A stretch of DNA of 51,077 nucleotides, from assembly GCA_001794825.1 (NCBI GenBank), contig MGLK01000039.1:14173-65249 (forward strand), read 5' to 3'. Position numbers and translations under genes: made by a program. The notes under the pieces are model-generated. The model was not told the origin of the DNA, searched no databases, and saw nothing but the letters and a program-made list of their open reading frames with translations. The stretch comes from Caulobacterales bacterium RIFCSPHIGHO2_01_FULL_70_19. Its GTDB lineage: Bacteria > Pseudomonadota > Alphaproteobacteria > Caulobacterales > Caulobacteraceae. Below, in pieces: positions 25,345 to 33,887 of this stretch. How positions within the stretch are numbered: the first letter of the stretch is position 1; each line of letters starts with the position of its first letter.

Positions 25345-26328
25345 TCAGCGAGTCATTTCGTCCACAGAAAGGCGCGCCTGGAGGCGGTCCTCCAGCCACG
25401 CCCGGATCTCGGCCTGGGCCAGGGCCGCCGTCGGAGCCCCGAGGTGCTGGAAACCGTGGGGGGCGGTGGGCACCTCGATGAGGGTGGACGATCCGCCCCA
25501 TGCTTCGGACATCATCCGCCCGTCGTCCCTGAGCGGATCGCATTCGCCGACAATGAAGAGGGCCGGCGGAACCTCGGCGAGATCGGCGTAAAGGGGGCTC
25601 ACGTCGGCGCTCCGCCGACCGGCCTCGTCCAGTTCCGGCGTGACGCGGGCGAGGTCCCGCACGAGATTGGGCCCGTCGAAGAGCAGGGCGTCGGGTCCCG
25701 CCTGACGGACGGACGGCGTCCCCGCGAGATCGAACACGCCCTGCACGAACACGCAGCCGGCGACACCCGCGCGCTCGCCCGCGGACAAGGCGAGAAGCCC
25801 GAGGCAAGCCAAGTGGGCCCCGGCAGACTCGCCGACGATGAACAGCGGCGAGGCCGTGACCTCGAGAGCCCACCGAATGGCGGCCTCACAGTCCGCAACC
25901 GCGTCGGCCAGGCGGGTCGTTCCGGACTCATCCAGCAGCCTGTAGTCGACGGACGCGACAGCGTAGCCGGCCGCGAGGAGATGCCTGTTGACGCGGTCGT
26001 TGAGCGCCGCGCTGCCCACGACCCAGCCGCCGCCGTGGAAATCGAGGACGAGGGCTCTCGGGGCCCCCGGCGGGATCAGCCGCCGCAGCCGCAGGGCGCC
26101 CGACGCCGTACGGATCACCGTCTCCGCGACAACCGCCCCGCTTCTGTGCAGGGCGTACTCGCTGAACCTGCCAAACGCTGCGCTGACGGGCCGGTTGAGA
26201 CGTTGGCCCCAGGCGAGACTCAGCCCGTCCATGCTCAGCCGGGGCATGGCGGCGAGAAGGCTGTTGACGCGCTCGGACGCGCGCCGTTGGGCTTGCGTCA
26301 ATTGAAGGGTGCGCGTCTCGACGGCCAT
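25345..26328 (-). CDS. Alpha/beta hydrolase, hormone-sensitive-lipase-type esterase
   Basis: A 327-residue enzyme. LDFHGGGWVVGS is the oxyanion motif HGGGW, IVGESAGAHLA holds the nucleophile Ser (GESAG), the acid is in VGECDPLRDDG and the His in APHGFQHLG. These are the four marks of family IV (HSL-like) esterases. No signal peptide, so cytoplasmic or membrane-associated; substrate unknown, probably short acyl esters. The gene stands alone between the gene-free stretch and uup. Confidence 0.9.
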   Translation of the reverse strand: MAVETRTLQLTQAQRRASERVNSLLAAMPRLSMDGLSLAWGQRLNRPVSAAFGRFSEYALHRSGAVVAETVIRTASGALRLRRLIPPGAPRALVLDFHGGGWVVGSAALNDRVNRHLLAAGYAVASVDYRLLDESGTTRLADAVADCEAAIRWALEVTASPLFIVGESAGAHLACLGLLALSAGERAGVAGCVFVQGVFDLAGTPSVRQAGPDALLFDGPNLVRDLARVTPELDEAGRRSADVSPLYADLAEVPPALFIVGECDPLRDDGRMMSEAWGGSSTLIEVPTAPHGFQHLGAPTAALAQAEIRAWLEDRLQARLSVDEMTR

Positions 26329-26373
26329 CAGCGCCCCCTGATTTCGCGGGGCGCGCCCGGCGACCGTGCCGGC

Positions 26374-28188
26374 TCACGCACCGAGGGCGGCCTTCTTCTC
26401 CTCGAGCTCCAGCCAGTCGACCTCCGCGGCCTCGAGGTCGGCCCGGGCCTTGCCCGCGGCCTTCATGGCGCGGTCGAAGGCGGCGGGGTCGCGCGTGTAG
26501 AGGTCGGGGTCGGCGAGGATCGCCTCCTGACGCGCGATCTCCGTCGGCAGGGTCTCCATGAGACGTTCGACCTCCTCCAGCCGACGGGCGTCCTTGTACG
26601 AAAGCTTGGCGGCGGGCTTCCTGGATGCGCTGGGGACGTCGCCCCCGCCCGGTTTCGCCCTCGGCCCCGGCGCCTTCTCCGCCTGGGGGGAGGGAGAAAG
26701 GAACCCCGGGTTCTGGCGGACGAAGTCGGTCCAGCCGCCGGGGGTCTCGACGATGTCGCCGCGGCCGTTCAGGGCGATGGTCGAGGTGGCGAGGCGGTCG
26801 ACGAAGTCGCGGTCGTGACTGACGAGGATGAGCGTGCCGTCGTAGCCCTCGAGCAGTTCCTCGAGCTTGTCGAGCGTGTCCATGTCGAGGTCGTTGGTGG
26901 GCTCGTCGAGAACCAGCATGTTGGCGGGCTTCGCCAGGGCGCGGGCCAGCAGCAGACGGTTCCGCTCGCCGCCTGACAGGGTGGAGATCGGCTGGCGGAG
27001 CTGGGCCTCCTGGAACAGGAAGTCCCTGGCGTAGGCGGCCACGTGCATCGACCGGCCGCGGACCATGATGGAGTCGCCACCGCCCGGAGTGAGGGCGTCC
27101 CACAGCGTCATGTCGGACTTCAGACCGGCGCGGGACTGGTCGAGGTAGACCGGATCGAGGTTGGCGCCGAGGCGCACCGTGCCGGCGTCCGGAGCCAGCT
27201 CCCCGAGCAGTATCTTCACCAGGGTGGTCTTGCCGGCGCCGTTGGGGCCGACGATGGCGAGGCGGTCGCCGCGCATCACGCGGGTGGTGAAGGGCTTGAG
27301 GACGGTGCGATCGCCGAAGCTCTTGGTCACGCCCTTCAGCTCGGCGACAAGCTTGCCGGTGGTCGCGCCGGAGTCGACGGCGAGGGTGAGCTCGCGGGTC
27401 TGGTCGCGGACCCGCTCGGCGCGCTCGGCGCGCATCGCCTGCAGGCGGGCGGCGCGCCCCTCGTTGCGGCTGCGACGGGCGGTGATCGAGCTGTAGAAGG
27501 TCTCGGTCTCGCGCTCGATGGCCTTGCTGAGCCGGCGCAGGGACTCGGCCTCCTCCTCCATGACCTTTCCGGCCCATTCGTCGAACGCCGCGAAGCCCTT
27601 GTTGAGGGTGCGGACGCGCCGGCCCTCCAGCCAGTGGACCGACTGGGTGACGCGGTTCAGGAAGGCGCGGTCGTGGCTGACCACCAGAACGGCGAAGCGG
27701 GCGGAGAGCAGTTCCTCTTCCAGCCGCTCGATGGCGAGGATGTCGAGGTGGTTGGTGGGCTCGTCGAGGAGGAGCAGGTCGGGCTCCTCCGCGAACGCCT
27801 TCGCCAGGGCGGCGCGGCGGATCTCGCCGCCCGAGAGGTTCACGGCCGGTTTGGCGGGGTCGAGGCCGAAGGCAGCCAGCCAGGCTTCGGCCGTCCAGCG
27901 CTCGGCGGGACCGGAGGCGGCGTAGTCGAGCAGGGTCTCGCCGGTGATCTCCGGCTCCTGCGGGACCCAGGCGAAGCGGGTTCCGCTCTGCACCGAACGC
28001 TCACCGGCGTCGGGCTCGATCCGCCCCATGACCAGCTTCATCAGGGTGGACTTGCCGGCCCCGTTGCGGCCGACGAGGGCGGCGCGGGTGCGCGGCTCGA
28101 TGGCCATGTCCACGCCTTCGAACAGGGGGCGCGGTCCGTCCTGCAGGCGGATGTCCTTGAGGGCGACGAGAGGCGGGCGCGCGGCCAT
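26374..28188 (-). CDS. uup: ABC-F family ATPase, Uup-like
   Basis: A 604-residue soluble protein with two ABC domains. Walker A motifs GRNGAGKST (near 40-48) and GPNGAGKTT (near 345), signatures LSGGE twice, Walker [13 protein letters not shown] and [12 protein letters not shown], and a C-terminal coiled coil ([28 protein letters not shown]) characterise Uup, an ABC-F protein acting on ribosomes and linked to DNA-junction handling. No membrane segments. The linker before the coiled coil (about residues 496-518) is encoded by DNA that looks like an intergenic palindromic repeat. ATG 28188 is chosen because [13 protein letters not shown] begins the first domain. Confidence 0.93.
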   Translation of the reverse strand: MAARPPLVALKDIRLQDGPRPLFEGVDMAIEPRTRAALVGRNGAGKSTLMKLVMGRIEPDAGERSVQSGTRFAWVPQEPEITGETLLDYAASGPAERWTAEAWLAAFGLDPAKPAVNLSGGEIRRAALAKAFAEEPDLLLLDEPTNHLDILAIERLEEELLSARFAVLVVSHDRAFLNRVTQSVHWLEGRRVRTLNKGFAAFDEWAGKVMEEEAESLRRLSKAIERETETFYSSITARRSRNEGRAARLQAMRAERAERVRDQTRELTLAVDSGATTGKLVAELKGVTKSFGDRTVLKPFTTRVMRGDRLAIVGPNGAGKTTLVKILLGELAPDAGTVRLGANLDPVYLDQSRAGLKSDMTLWDALTPGGGDSIMVRGRSMHVAAYARDFLFQEAQLRQPISTLSGGERNRLLLARALAKPANMLVLDEPTNDLDMDTLDKLEELLEGYDGTLILVSHDRDFVDRLATSTIALNGRGDIVETPGGWTDFVRQNPGFLSPSPQAEKAPGPRAKPGGGDVPSASRKPAAKLSYKDARRLEEVERLMETLPTEIARQEAILADPDLYTRDPAAFDRAMKAAGKARADLEAAEVDWLELEEKKAALGA

Positions 28189-28213
28189 GGTGCTTTCGGG
28201 CGGGAGGAGGCGT

Positions 28214-28720
28214 ATGGGGGAGCGCGTGGATGTAGAGCGTACAGACCCGGCCTCCAAGCCCTTCTGGGAAACCAAGCGGCTGGACCAGATGACCCGCGCG
28301 GAGTGGGAGAGCCTGTGCGACGGGTGCGGGCTGTGCTGCCTGGTGCGGTTCGAGGACGAGGACACCGGCGAGGTGATCCCGACCCGGGTGCACTGCAAGC
28401 TGTTCGACCCGGTGCGCTGCACCTGCTCGGATTATGCGAACCGCCGCGAGCATGTGCCGGACTGCATCAAGCTGACTCCGTGGAACATCGAGGCGCTGGA
28501 GTGGATGCCGAAGTCCTGCGCCTACCGCCGCATCCACGAGGGTCGGCCGCTGGCGAGCTGGCATCCGCTGGTGTCCGGCAGTGCGGAGACGGTGCACGAG
28601 GCCGGCGTGTCGGTGCGGGGGCAGACGGTGTCGGAGACGGCGCTGAAGGAGCCCGAGGACGCGCTCGACTTCGAGGCCCCGGAGTGGAAGGCCGAACGGG
28701 GCGTCGAGGACGAACTGTAA
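28214..28720 (+). CDS. ycgN: YcgN/UPF0260 family cysteine-cluster protein
   Basis: A 168-residue protein. [30 protein letters not shown] is the family start, with Cys35, Cys38, Cys41 and Cys42; further cysteines at about 61, 69, 71 and 84 (VHCKLF, RCTC, VPDCIKL) complete a zinc- or iron-binding cluster pattern. [28 protein letters not shown] and DWHPLVSG-like (SWHPLVSG) segments match UPF0260. Function unestablished. GGGAGGAGG ends five bases before ATG 28214. It stands divergent from uup and upstream of the GTA portal gene, in the place where a terminase gene would normally be. Confidence 0.9.
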   Translation: MGERVDVERTDPASKPFWETKRLDQMTRAEWESLCDGCGLCCLVRFEDEDTGEVIPTRVHCKLFDPVRCTCSDYANRREHVPDCIKLTPWNIEALEWMPKSCAYRRIHEGRPLASWHPLVSGSAETVHEAGVSVRGQTVSETALKEPEDALDFEAPEWKAERGVEDEL

Positions 28721-28879
28721 GCCCGGCTTCCGAAAAGACCTGCTGGAAAAGCAGGGGATTGCGAAAAACAATTCGAGAATGCCCGCCGTTGGACGCTGGC
28801 GCCCCATACTTCAGCCATGACCCGGAGAAGGGTTCGTGGGGTCGGGGAAACGGCCCGCCGGGGAACACGGAGGCAATCC
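28721..28879 (+). promoter_or_regulatory. Region upstream of the GTA cluster
   Basis: 159 bases without a gene. A CCTGCT/AGCAGG hairpin (28740-28756 area) is followed by an AT-rich patch (about 28760-28780, including CGAAAAACAATTCGAG), notable in this GC-rich DNA. GTA promoters in Caulobacter are activated by GafY/GafZ and IHF, so the AT-rich patch is a candidate site; I cannot name an exact motif. Confidence 0.35.
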
Positions 28880-30037
28880 ATGCTGGACTGGCGACGGCCC
28901 TTCGGCCGGCGGCGCATCGCCGCGCCCGAGATCAAGGACAGCCGCGCCGGCCCGCTGATCGCCATCTCGGCCGGGGGGCGGCCGCGCTGGACGCCGCGGG
29001 ACTACGCGAGCCTCGCCACCGAGGGATTCGGGAAGAACGCCGTCGTCTACCGCTGCGTCAGGATGATCGCCGAGGCCGCCGCGGCCACGCCCCTGGCGGT
29101 CTTCGCCGACGGAGCCCGGACGGACGACCATCCGCTGGCGCGGTTGCTGGGGCGGCCGAATCCGGAGCAGTCCGGCGTCGAATTCCTGGAGGGACTGTAC
29201 GGCGCCCTTCAGACCGCCGGGAACGCCTACGTCGAAGCGGTCGGGGAGGGCGAGCCGGAGGAACTGTGGTCCCTGAGGCCCGACCGGATGAAGGTGATCC
29301 CCGGCCGTGGCGGCTGGCCCGACGGATACGAGTACTCGGTCGAGAGCCGGTCGGTGCGTCTGGGGCGGGCGGCGGACGGCTGGCTGCCGGTGCTGCACCT
29401 CAAGCTGTTTCATCCGACCGACGACCACTACGGCTTCTCGCCGCTGGAGGCGGCCGCCTTCGCCATCGACGTGCACAACGCCTCCGGCGCCTGGAACAAG
29501 GCGCTGCTGGACAATGCGGCGCGACCCAGCGGGGCGCTGGTCTATGGCGGACGTGACGGCGAGGGGCTGACGGCCGAGCAATTCGAGACGCTGCGCGGCC
29601 AGATCGACGAGCTGCACGCCGGGGCGAGGAACGCCGGGCGGCCGCTGATCCTGGAGGGCGGGCTGGACTGGAAGCCGATGAGCTGGACCCCGGCCGACAT
29701 GGATTTCGTCGCCGGCAAGCACGCCGCGGCGCGGGAGATCGCCCTCGCCTTCGGGGTGCCGCCGCAGCTGCTGGGAATTCCCGGGGACGCCACCTACGCC
29801 AACTATCGGGAGGCCAACGCCGCCTTCTGGCGAGGCACGGTCGCGCCGCTGGTGCGCAAGGCGGCGGCCGCGTTGACCGGATGGCTCGGCGGGCGGTTCG
29901 CCAATGTGCGGATCGAGGCGGACCTCGACGCCGTGCCGGCGCTGCAGCCCGAGCGGGAGGCGCTGTGGGCGCGGCTGAACGCCGCCGCCTTCCTGACCGA
30001 CGAGGAGCGCCGCCGCATGGCCGGGGTGGGGGGCTGA
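28880..30037 (+). CDS. GTA/HK97-type portal protein
   Basis: A 385-residue protein forming the dodecameric portal ring through which DNA enters the head. VYRCVRMIAEAAAATPLAVF, HPLARLLGRPNPEQSG, FLEGLYGALQTAGNAYVEAV, HLKLFHPTDDHYGFSPLEAAA and FGVPPQLLGIPGDATYANYREANAAFWRGTV are the HK97 portal signatures. ATG 28880 follows GGAGG by six bases; upstream in-frame starts at 28817 lack a ribosome-binding site. It is the first gene of the cluster here. Confidence 0.95.
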   Translation: MLDWRRPFGRRRIAAPEIKDSRAGPLIAISAGGRPRWTPRDYASLATEGFGKNAVVYRCVRMIAEAAAATPLAVFADGARTDDHPLARLLGRPNPEQSGVEFLEGLYGALQTAGNAYVEAVGEGEPEELWSLRPDRMKVIPGRGGWPDGYEYSVESRSVRLGRAADGWLPVLHLKLFHPTDDHYGFSPLEAAAFAIDVHNASGAWNKALLDNAARPSGALVYGGRDGEGLTAEQFETLRGQIDELHAGARNAGRPLILEGGLDWKPMSWTPADMDFVAGKHAAAREIALAFGVPPQLLGIPGDATYANYREANAAFWRGTVAPLVRKAAAALTGWLGGRFANVRIEADLDAVPALQPEREALWARLNAAAFLTDEERRRMAGVGG

Positions 30038-30038
30038 G

Positions 30039-30263
30039 ATGGAGCGCCTGGGAATACCGGCCGCCCTGATCGCCGTGCTGGCGGCCCAGACGCTGGGCGG
30101 GCTGGTGTGGGCCGGCGGCGCCGCAGCACGGATCGCGGCGCTGGAGGAGCGGGTCGGCGAGCAGCGCCTGGTGGTGGAGCGGCTGGCGCGGCTGGAGGCG
30201 CAGGGCGAGGCGGTGCGGGCCAGCGTGGCGCGGATCGAACGGCGGCTGGAGGCGCAGTCGTGA
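30039..30263 (+). CDS. Small GTA protein (g3.5-like), membrane segment plus coiled coil
   Basis: A 74-residue protein: hydrophobic segment IPAALIAVLAAQTLGGLVWAG at residues 6-26, then a helical heptad region (AARIAALEERVGEQRLVVERLARLEAQGEAVRASVARIERRLEAQ). A small gene of this type sits between portal and protease in RcGTA-like clusters; role unknown. The start follows the portal stop by one base and its stop overlaps the protease start. Confidence 0.75.
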   Translation: MERLGIPAALIAVLAAQTLGGLVWAGGAAARIAALEERVGEQRLVVERLARLEAQGEAVRASVARIERRLEAQS

Positions 30264-30718
30264 CCGCGTCCGCCGAAGGTCTGCCGATCTCGGGCTACGC
30301 CTCTTTGTGGGGCGTCGCGGATCTGAACCGCGACGTTCTGGTCCGGGGGGCCTTCGCCGCCAGCCTCGCAAAATCCGGGGCCGCCGGGGTGCGGATGCTG
30401 CACCAGCACGAGGGGCGGGCCATCGTCGGCGTGTGGGACGAGATCATGGAGGACGAGCAGGGGCTGCTTGTCCGGGGCCGCATTCTGGACTGGTCGGCCG
30501 AGGCGCGGTTCGCGGGCGCCCTGGCGCGGGCCGGGGCGATGGACGGCCTGTCGATCGGCTTCCGGGCGGTGCGGGCGCGCCGCGCCGGGGCGCTGCGGGT
30601 GCTGGTCGAGGTGGAGCTTTGGGAAGTGTCGCTGGTGACCTTCCCGATGGCGCCGGGCGCCAGGTTCAGGCCTGTCGTTCCCGCGCCGCCTGCTGAAGCG
30701 AGGCCATCGTTCGCCTGA
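30260..30718 (+). CDS. HK97-family prohead protease
   Basis: A 152-residue serine protease that trims the capsid scaffold. GYASLWGVADLNRDVLVRGAFAASL, MLHQHEGRAIVGVWD (catalytic His about 50) and MDGLSIGFRAV (catalytic Ser about 98), followed by ELWEVSLVTFPMAPGA, give the complete family pattern. GTG 30260 overlaps the previous stop. The last 53 bases overlap the 3' end of a minus-strand membrane-protein gene, so its C-terminal residues (RPVVPAPPAEARPSFA) are encoded in DNA under double constraint. Confidence 0.93.
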   Translation: MTASAEGLPISGYASLWGVADLNRDVLVRGAFAASLAKSGAAGVRMLHQHEGRAIVGVWDEIMEDEQGLLVRGRILDWSAEARFAGALARAGAMDGLSIGFRAVRARRAGALRVLVEVELWEVSLVTFPMAPGARFRPVVPAPPAEARPSFA

Positions 30719-31478
30719 GAAGGTCGAGGCCGCGGTCGGTCTGGAGGAACCGGCCGGCGACGAAGGCTGCGGCGAAGGCGGCGGGGATCGGAGCCTCGAA
30801 GATCAGAACCAGGACCGATGCAAGCACGAACAGGCCGAACCAGACGCCGACGCGGAGCGCTGTCTTCTCGTCTTCGGCCAGAGGGGGAGAAGCTGCGGCT
30901 GTTTCCCCGGCGGCCGGGCCTGCGCCGCGTCGGGGGCGATTGTCGACGAGGGCGGAAGCCGCAGGCTCCTGCAGTTTCTGGAGAGGCCCGACATTGAGGA
31001 GCCGCGGAGGCGGGGGCGGAGCCTCCGGCTCGGCGAAAGGGTCCTCGTGCCGCTGAAGGGCATGGAGGGCGCGCATCTCGACCGGGCGCGGCTCGAACGG
31101 CACGGAGCGCCCCTGGTCGTCGATGGTGAAGACCTGGTCGAAGGGGACCGAAGCGAAATCGATGGCCCGCGTGTCCTGACCGTAGCTGTCGCCGATCAGA
31201 CCGAGCAGGACGCCCTGGCGCACCCGAACCCGAAAGGCGATCGGATCGGCCAGATCGCCCACCATGGCGTGCACGCTGCCGAGATCGCCGGTCGGACCGG
31301 ACGCCGGGACGGGCCGGCTCCGGTCGACGATCATCTCGGTGAACAGGCCGAAGCCGGTGTTGCGACGAACGCTGGGGCGGCTCTCTTCGAACTGCCCGGC
31401 GAGGTCCGGGACCTCGCTGCGCAAGTCGTGGGCGAGGGCGTCCATGATGGCTCGCTCAAGCCGGCTGTAGCGGCTCAC
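30666..31478 (-). CDS. Unknown membrane protein encoded antisense inside the GTA cluster
   Basis: A 270-residue protein (GTG start 31478; ATG 31445 is an alternative giving MDALAHDLRSEV). The N-terminal half is soluble with several short strands (FGLFTEMIVDR, GSVHAMVGDLADPIAFRVRVRQGVLLGLIGDSYG, VPFDQVFTIDDQGRSVPFEPRPVEM); the middle is a Pro/Ala linker; near residues 205-240 there is a strong hydrophobic segment (VGVWFGLFVLASVLVLIF and AAFAAAFVAGRFL). I do not recognise a family. It lies between prohead protease and capsid genes, where RcGTA has nothing. Codon use and GC match neighbours, so it is not a recent arrival. Confidence 0.7.
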   Translation of the reverse strand: MSRYSRLERAIMDALAHDLRSEVPDLAGQFEESRPSVRRNTGFGLFTEMIVDRSRPVPASGPTGDLGSVHAMVGDLADPIAFRVRVRQGVLLGLIGDSYGQDTRAIDFASVPFDQVFTIDDQGRSVPFEPRPVEMRALHALQRHEDPFAEPEAPPPPPRLLNVGPLQKLQEPAASALVDNRPRRGAGPAAGETAAASPPLAEDEKTALRVGVWFGLFVLASVLVLIFEAPIPAAFAAAFVAGRFLQTDRGLDLLRRTMASLQQAARERQA

Positions 31479-31571
31479 GGGAGCTGCCCGGGTTGAGCGA
31501 AAGACTTTCGGGCCGTGGAGGTCACGCCCGACCCTAGCCGCAACCAGCGGTTCCTGAGAAGCGGAGACATC

Positions 31572-32810
31572 ATGAAAGAGACCAAACAGGCTCCGGCCAC
31601 GCCGGAGGCGCGCGCCGCCCTGCACGAGATGATGGCGGCGTTCGAGGCGTTCAAAGGCGCCAACGACGCGCGGCTGGCCGATATCGAGCGCAAGGCGTCG
31701 GCCGACTCCCTGCTGGAGGAGAAGGTGGCGCGGATCGACCAGGCGGTGGCCGCCGCGCAGGCGCGGCTGGACCGGGTCGCCAGCGAGGCGCGGCGACCGG
31801 CGATCGGCGAGAGCTCGGCCCCCGCCTCGGGCGCCTGCCCTGCCCCTGCCGGGGCGGAGACCAAGGCGGCGTTCGACGGGTATCTGAGGGCGGGGATCGG
31901 GTTGGAGGTGAAGGCGGGTCTGTCGACGGCGCCGAACTCGGGCGGCTACGTCGTGCCCGAGCAGACCGAGCGCGCCATCGAGCGGCGGCTGATGGCCGGA
32001 TCGCCGATGCGCGAGATCTCGACGGTGCGGACGGTGGCGGCGGGCGTGTTCCGCAAGCCCGTGTCGATCGCGGGCGTGGGCTCCGGCTGGGTCGCCGAGA
32101 CGGCGGCGCGGCCGGAGACGGATCCGGCGACGCTGGCGCTGCTGGAGTTTCCGGCGGCCGATCTCTACGCCTGCCCGGCGGCGACGCAGACGCTGCTGGA
32201 CGACGCCCTCGTCGACCTGGACGAATGGCTGGCCGGCGAGGTGGAGGACGCCTTCGCGGCGCAGGAGACCGAGGCCTTCGTCAACGGCGACGGGCTCAAC
32301 AAGCCGCGCGGCTTCCTCGACTACGACATCGTCGCCGACGCGGACCAGGACTGGGGCGAGATCGGCTACGTCGCCTCAGGCTCGGCTGGGGCCTTCCCGA
32401 CGCAGGGGCCGACCGACCGGTTGATCGACCTGGTCTACGCGCCGAAGGCCCAGTACCGGCCGAACGCGCGCTTCGTCATGAACCGGCGCACGGTCTCGAC
32501 GGTGCGCAAGTTCAAGGACGCGGACGGGAACTACATCTGGCAGCCGGCGCAGCGGGCGGGCGAGACAGCGAGCCTGCTGGGCTATCCAGTCACCGAGATC
32601 GAGACCATGCCGGACATCGCGGCCGATGCGCCGGCGATCGCCTTCGGCGACTTCCGCCGCGGCTATCTGATCGTCGACCGGGCGGGCGTGCGGGTGCTGA
32701 GGGACCCGTATTCCGCCAAGCCGTACGTGCTGTTCTACACGACCCGCCGTGTCGGCGGCGGCGTGCAGGACTTCGACGCGATCAAGCTGATGAAGTTCAG
32801 CGCGAGCTGA
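31572..32810 (+). CDS. HK97-family major capsid protein
   Basis: A 412-residue capsid subunit. Residues 1-95 form a charged coiled-coil scaffolding (delta) domain (ARAALHEMMAAFEAFKGANDARLADIERKASADSLLEEKVARIDQAV) ending in a Pro/Ala linker; the mature capsid starts about AAFDGYLRAGIG. HK97 signs follow: GLSTAPNSGGYVVPEQTERAIERRLMAGSPMREIS, TDLDEWLAGEVEDAFAAQETEAFVNGDGLNKPRGFL (with V for T) and GDFRRGYLIVDRAGVRVLRDPYSAKPYVLFYTTRRVGGGV. ATG 31572 follows GCGGAG. The gap of 93 bases to the minus-strand gene could hold a divergent promoter. Confidence 0.96.
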   Translation: MKETKQAPATPEARAALHEMMAAFEAFKGANDARLADIERKASADSLLEEKVARIDQAVAAAQARLDRVASEARRPAIGESSAPASGACPAPAGAETKAAFDGYLRAGIGLEVKAGLSTAPNSGGYVVPEQTERAIERRLMAGSPMREISTVRTVAAGVFRKPVSIAGVGSGWVAETAARPETDPATLALLEFPAADLYACPAATQTLLDDALVDLDEWLAGEVEDAFAAQETEAFVNGDGLNKPRGFLDYDIVADADQDWGEIGYVASGSAGAFPTQGPTDRLIDLVYAPKAQYRPNARFVMNRRTVSTVRKFKDADGNYIWQPAQRAGETASLLGYPVTEIETMPDIAADAPAIAFGDFRRGYLIVDRAGVRVLRDPYSAKPYVLFYTTRRVGGGVQDFDAIKLMKFSAS

Positions 32811-32925
32811 GGTCCGGCAGACGACAGGCCTCAGGTGGCGGGCGAGGGCGGCGCGGGGAAACCCGCCGCCCGGCGCCCGCCGGCTTGACGGCTCCGACAC
32901 CCTTTCGACAACCGAGGTGCTTCCC

Positions 32926-33192
32926 ATGACCGCACCGGTGACTCTCGCCGAGGCGAGGCTGTTCCTGCGCGTCGAGCACGACGCCGAGGACGGGCTGATC
33001 CAGACGCTGATCGACGCGGCGCAGGCGCGGGTGGCGGCTGAGACGGGGCAGGTCCTCGACGGCGCCTCTCCGGCGCCGCTTCGACTGGCGGTGCTGATGC
33101 TGGTGCTGCGGGCCTACGAGCGCGGCGAGCGCGAGATGCCGATCCGGCCGGTCGAGGCCTGGATCGCGCCCTATCGCCAGGTGCGGCTGTGA
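32926..33192 (+). CDS. Head-tail connector protein, GTA g6-like (adaptor)
   Basis: An 88-residue protein: MTAPVTLAEARLFLRVEHDAEDGLIQTLIDAAQARVAAETG is the gp6-like adaptor start (L..A..FLR.D...ED..I..LI.AA). It sits on the portal and links it to the stopper. GAGGTG precedes ATG 32926. It overlaps the next gene by four bases (GTGA). Confidence 0.9.
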   Translation: MTAPVTLAEARLFLRVEHDAEDGLIQTLIDAAQARVAAETGQVLDGASPAPLRLAVLMLVLRAYERGEREMPIRPVEAWIAPYRQVRL

Positions 33193-33479
33193 AGACGCTG
33201 GCGGAACTGCTGGAGGCGGTGGAGGCGGAGACGCCCTACGGCGGCCGGAGCGTGTCCTATGAGCCGCTCGGCTGGGCCTGGCTGAGGCTGGGGCCGCGAC
33301 GGCGCAGGGACCGAACCGAGGCCGGCCGGACGCAGGTCACGGAGACCCTGACCGGCGAGACGCGCGCGGATGCGCGTCTGCAGGCGGGGCGGGTGCTGCG
33401 GTTCGGGGGCGGCGACTGGCGGATCCGCTCCGGCGAGACGGTGGGCGGCCGGGCGATCCTGAATCTGGAGCGGCCGTGA
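33189..33479 (+). CDS. Head closure / head-tail adaptor, GTA g7-like
   Basis: A 96-residue protein. WLRLGPRRRRDRTEAGRTQVTETLTGETRADARLQAGRVLRFGGGDWRIRSGE fits the SPP1 gp16-like head-closure fold seen in RcGTA g7 (the W-R-I-R..ET. end is typical). It starts with GTG 33189 inside the adaptor stop and ends where the next gene starts, so these genes are strongly coupled. Confidence 0.85.
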   Translation: MKTLAELLEAVEAETPYGGRSVSYEPLGWAWLRLGPRRRRDRTEAGRTQVTETLTGETRADARLQAGRVLRFGGGDWRIRSGETVGGRAILNLERP

Positions 33480-33877
33480 TGATGCATGAACGCGCGCTGC
33501 AGAAGGCGCTGCTGGCGCACCTGCGCGCCGATCCGGGGGTCTCGGCCCTGCTGGCCGATCGGCTGTGGGGCGCGGCGCCGGACGACCCTGGTCATCCGCA
33601 CCTGGTGATCGGCCGCAGCGAGAGTCGGCCGCTGCCCGGGGAAGGCGGCGGGATGGAGCACGCCCTGACGCTGAGGGCCGTGTCGCGCTTCCGCGGAAGC
33701 GAGGAGGCGAAGGCCATCGTCGCCGCCATTCGGACGAGCCTGTTCGACGCCGTTCTGGAAGCGGACGGGGTGCGGACGGTGGATGTCGGCGTCCGCTTCG
33801 CGGACGTCTGGCCGTCCCCGGCCGGACACAGGATCCATGCGGTGCTGCGGGTGCGCGCCGTCACCGAGGACAGCTGA
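33479..33877 (+). CDS. DUF3168 protein, tail terminator, GTA g8-like
   Basis: A 132-residue DUF3168 protein: LQKALLAHLRADPGVSALLADRLWGAAPDDPGHPHLVIGRSESRPL, then HALTLRAVSRFRGSEEAKAIVAAIRTSLFDA. In RcGTA this protein closes the top of the tail tube. ATG 33479 overlaps the previous stop by one base; GTG 33476 is also possible. Confidence 0.9.
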   Translation: MMHERALQKALLAHLRADPGVSALLADRLWGAAPDDPGHPHLVIGRSESRPLPGEGGGMEHALTLRAVSRFRGSEEAKAIVAAIRTSLFDAVLEADGVRTVDVGVRFADVWPSPAGHRIHAVLRVRAVTEDS

Positions 33878-33887
33878 GGAGATCACC

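Noticed and set aside
25331..25350. CCGGAAGGAA resembling the SRP RNA tetraloop region
   Set aside because: Isolated match at the end of the esterase gene; no helix 8 partner strands around it.
28817..28879. Upstream ATG for the portal protein (extra 21 residues)
   Set aside because: No ribosome-binding site and Arg-rich extension; ATG 28880 has GGAGG at ideal spacing.
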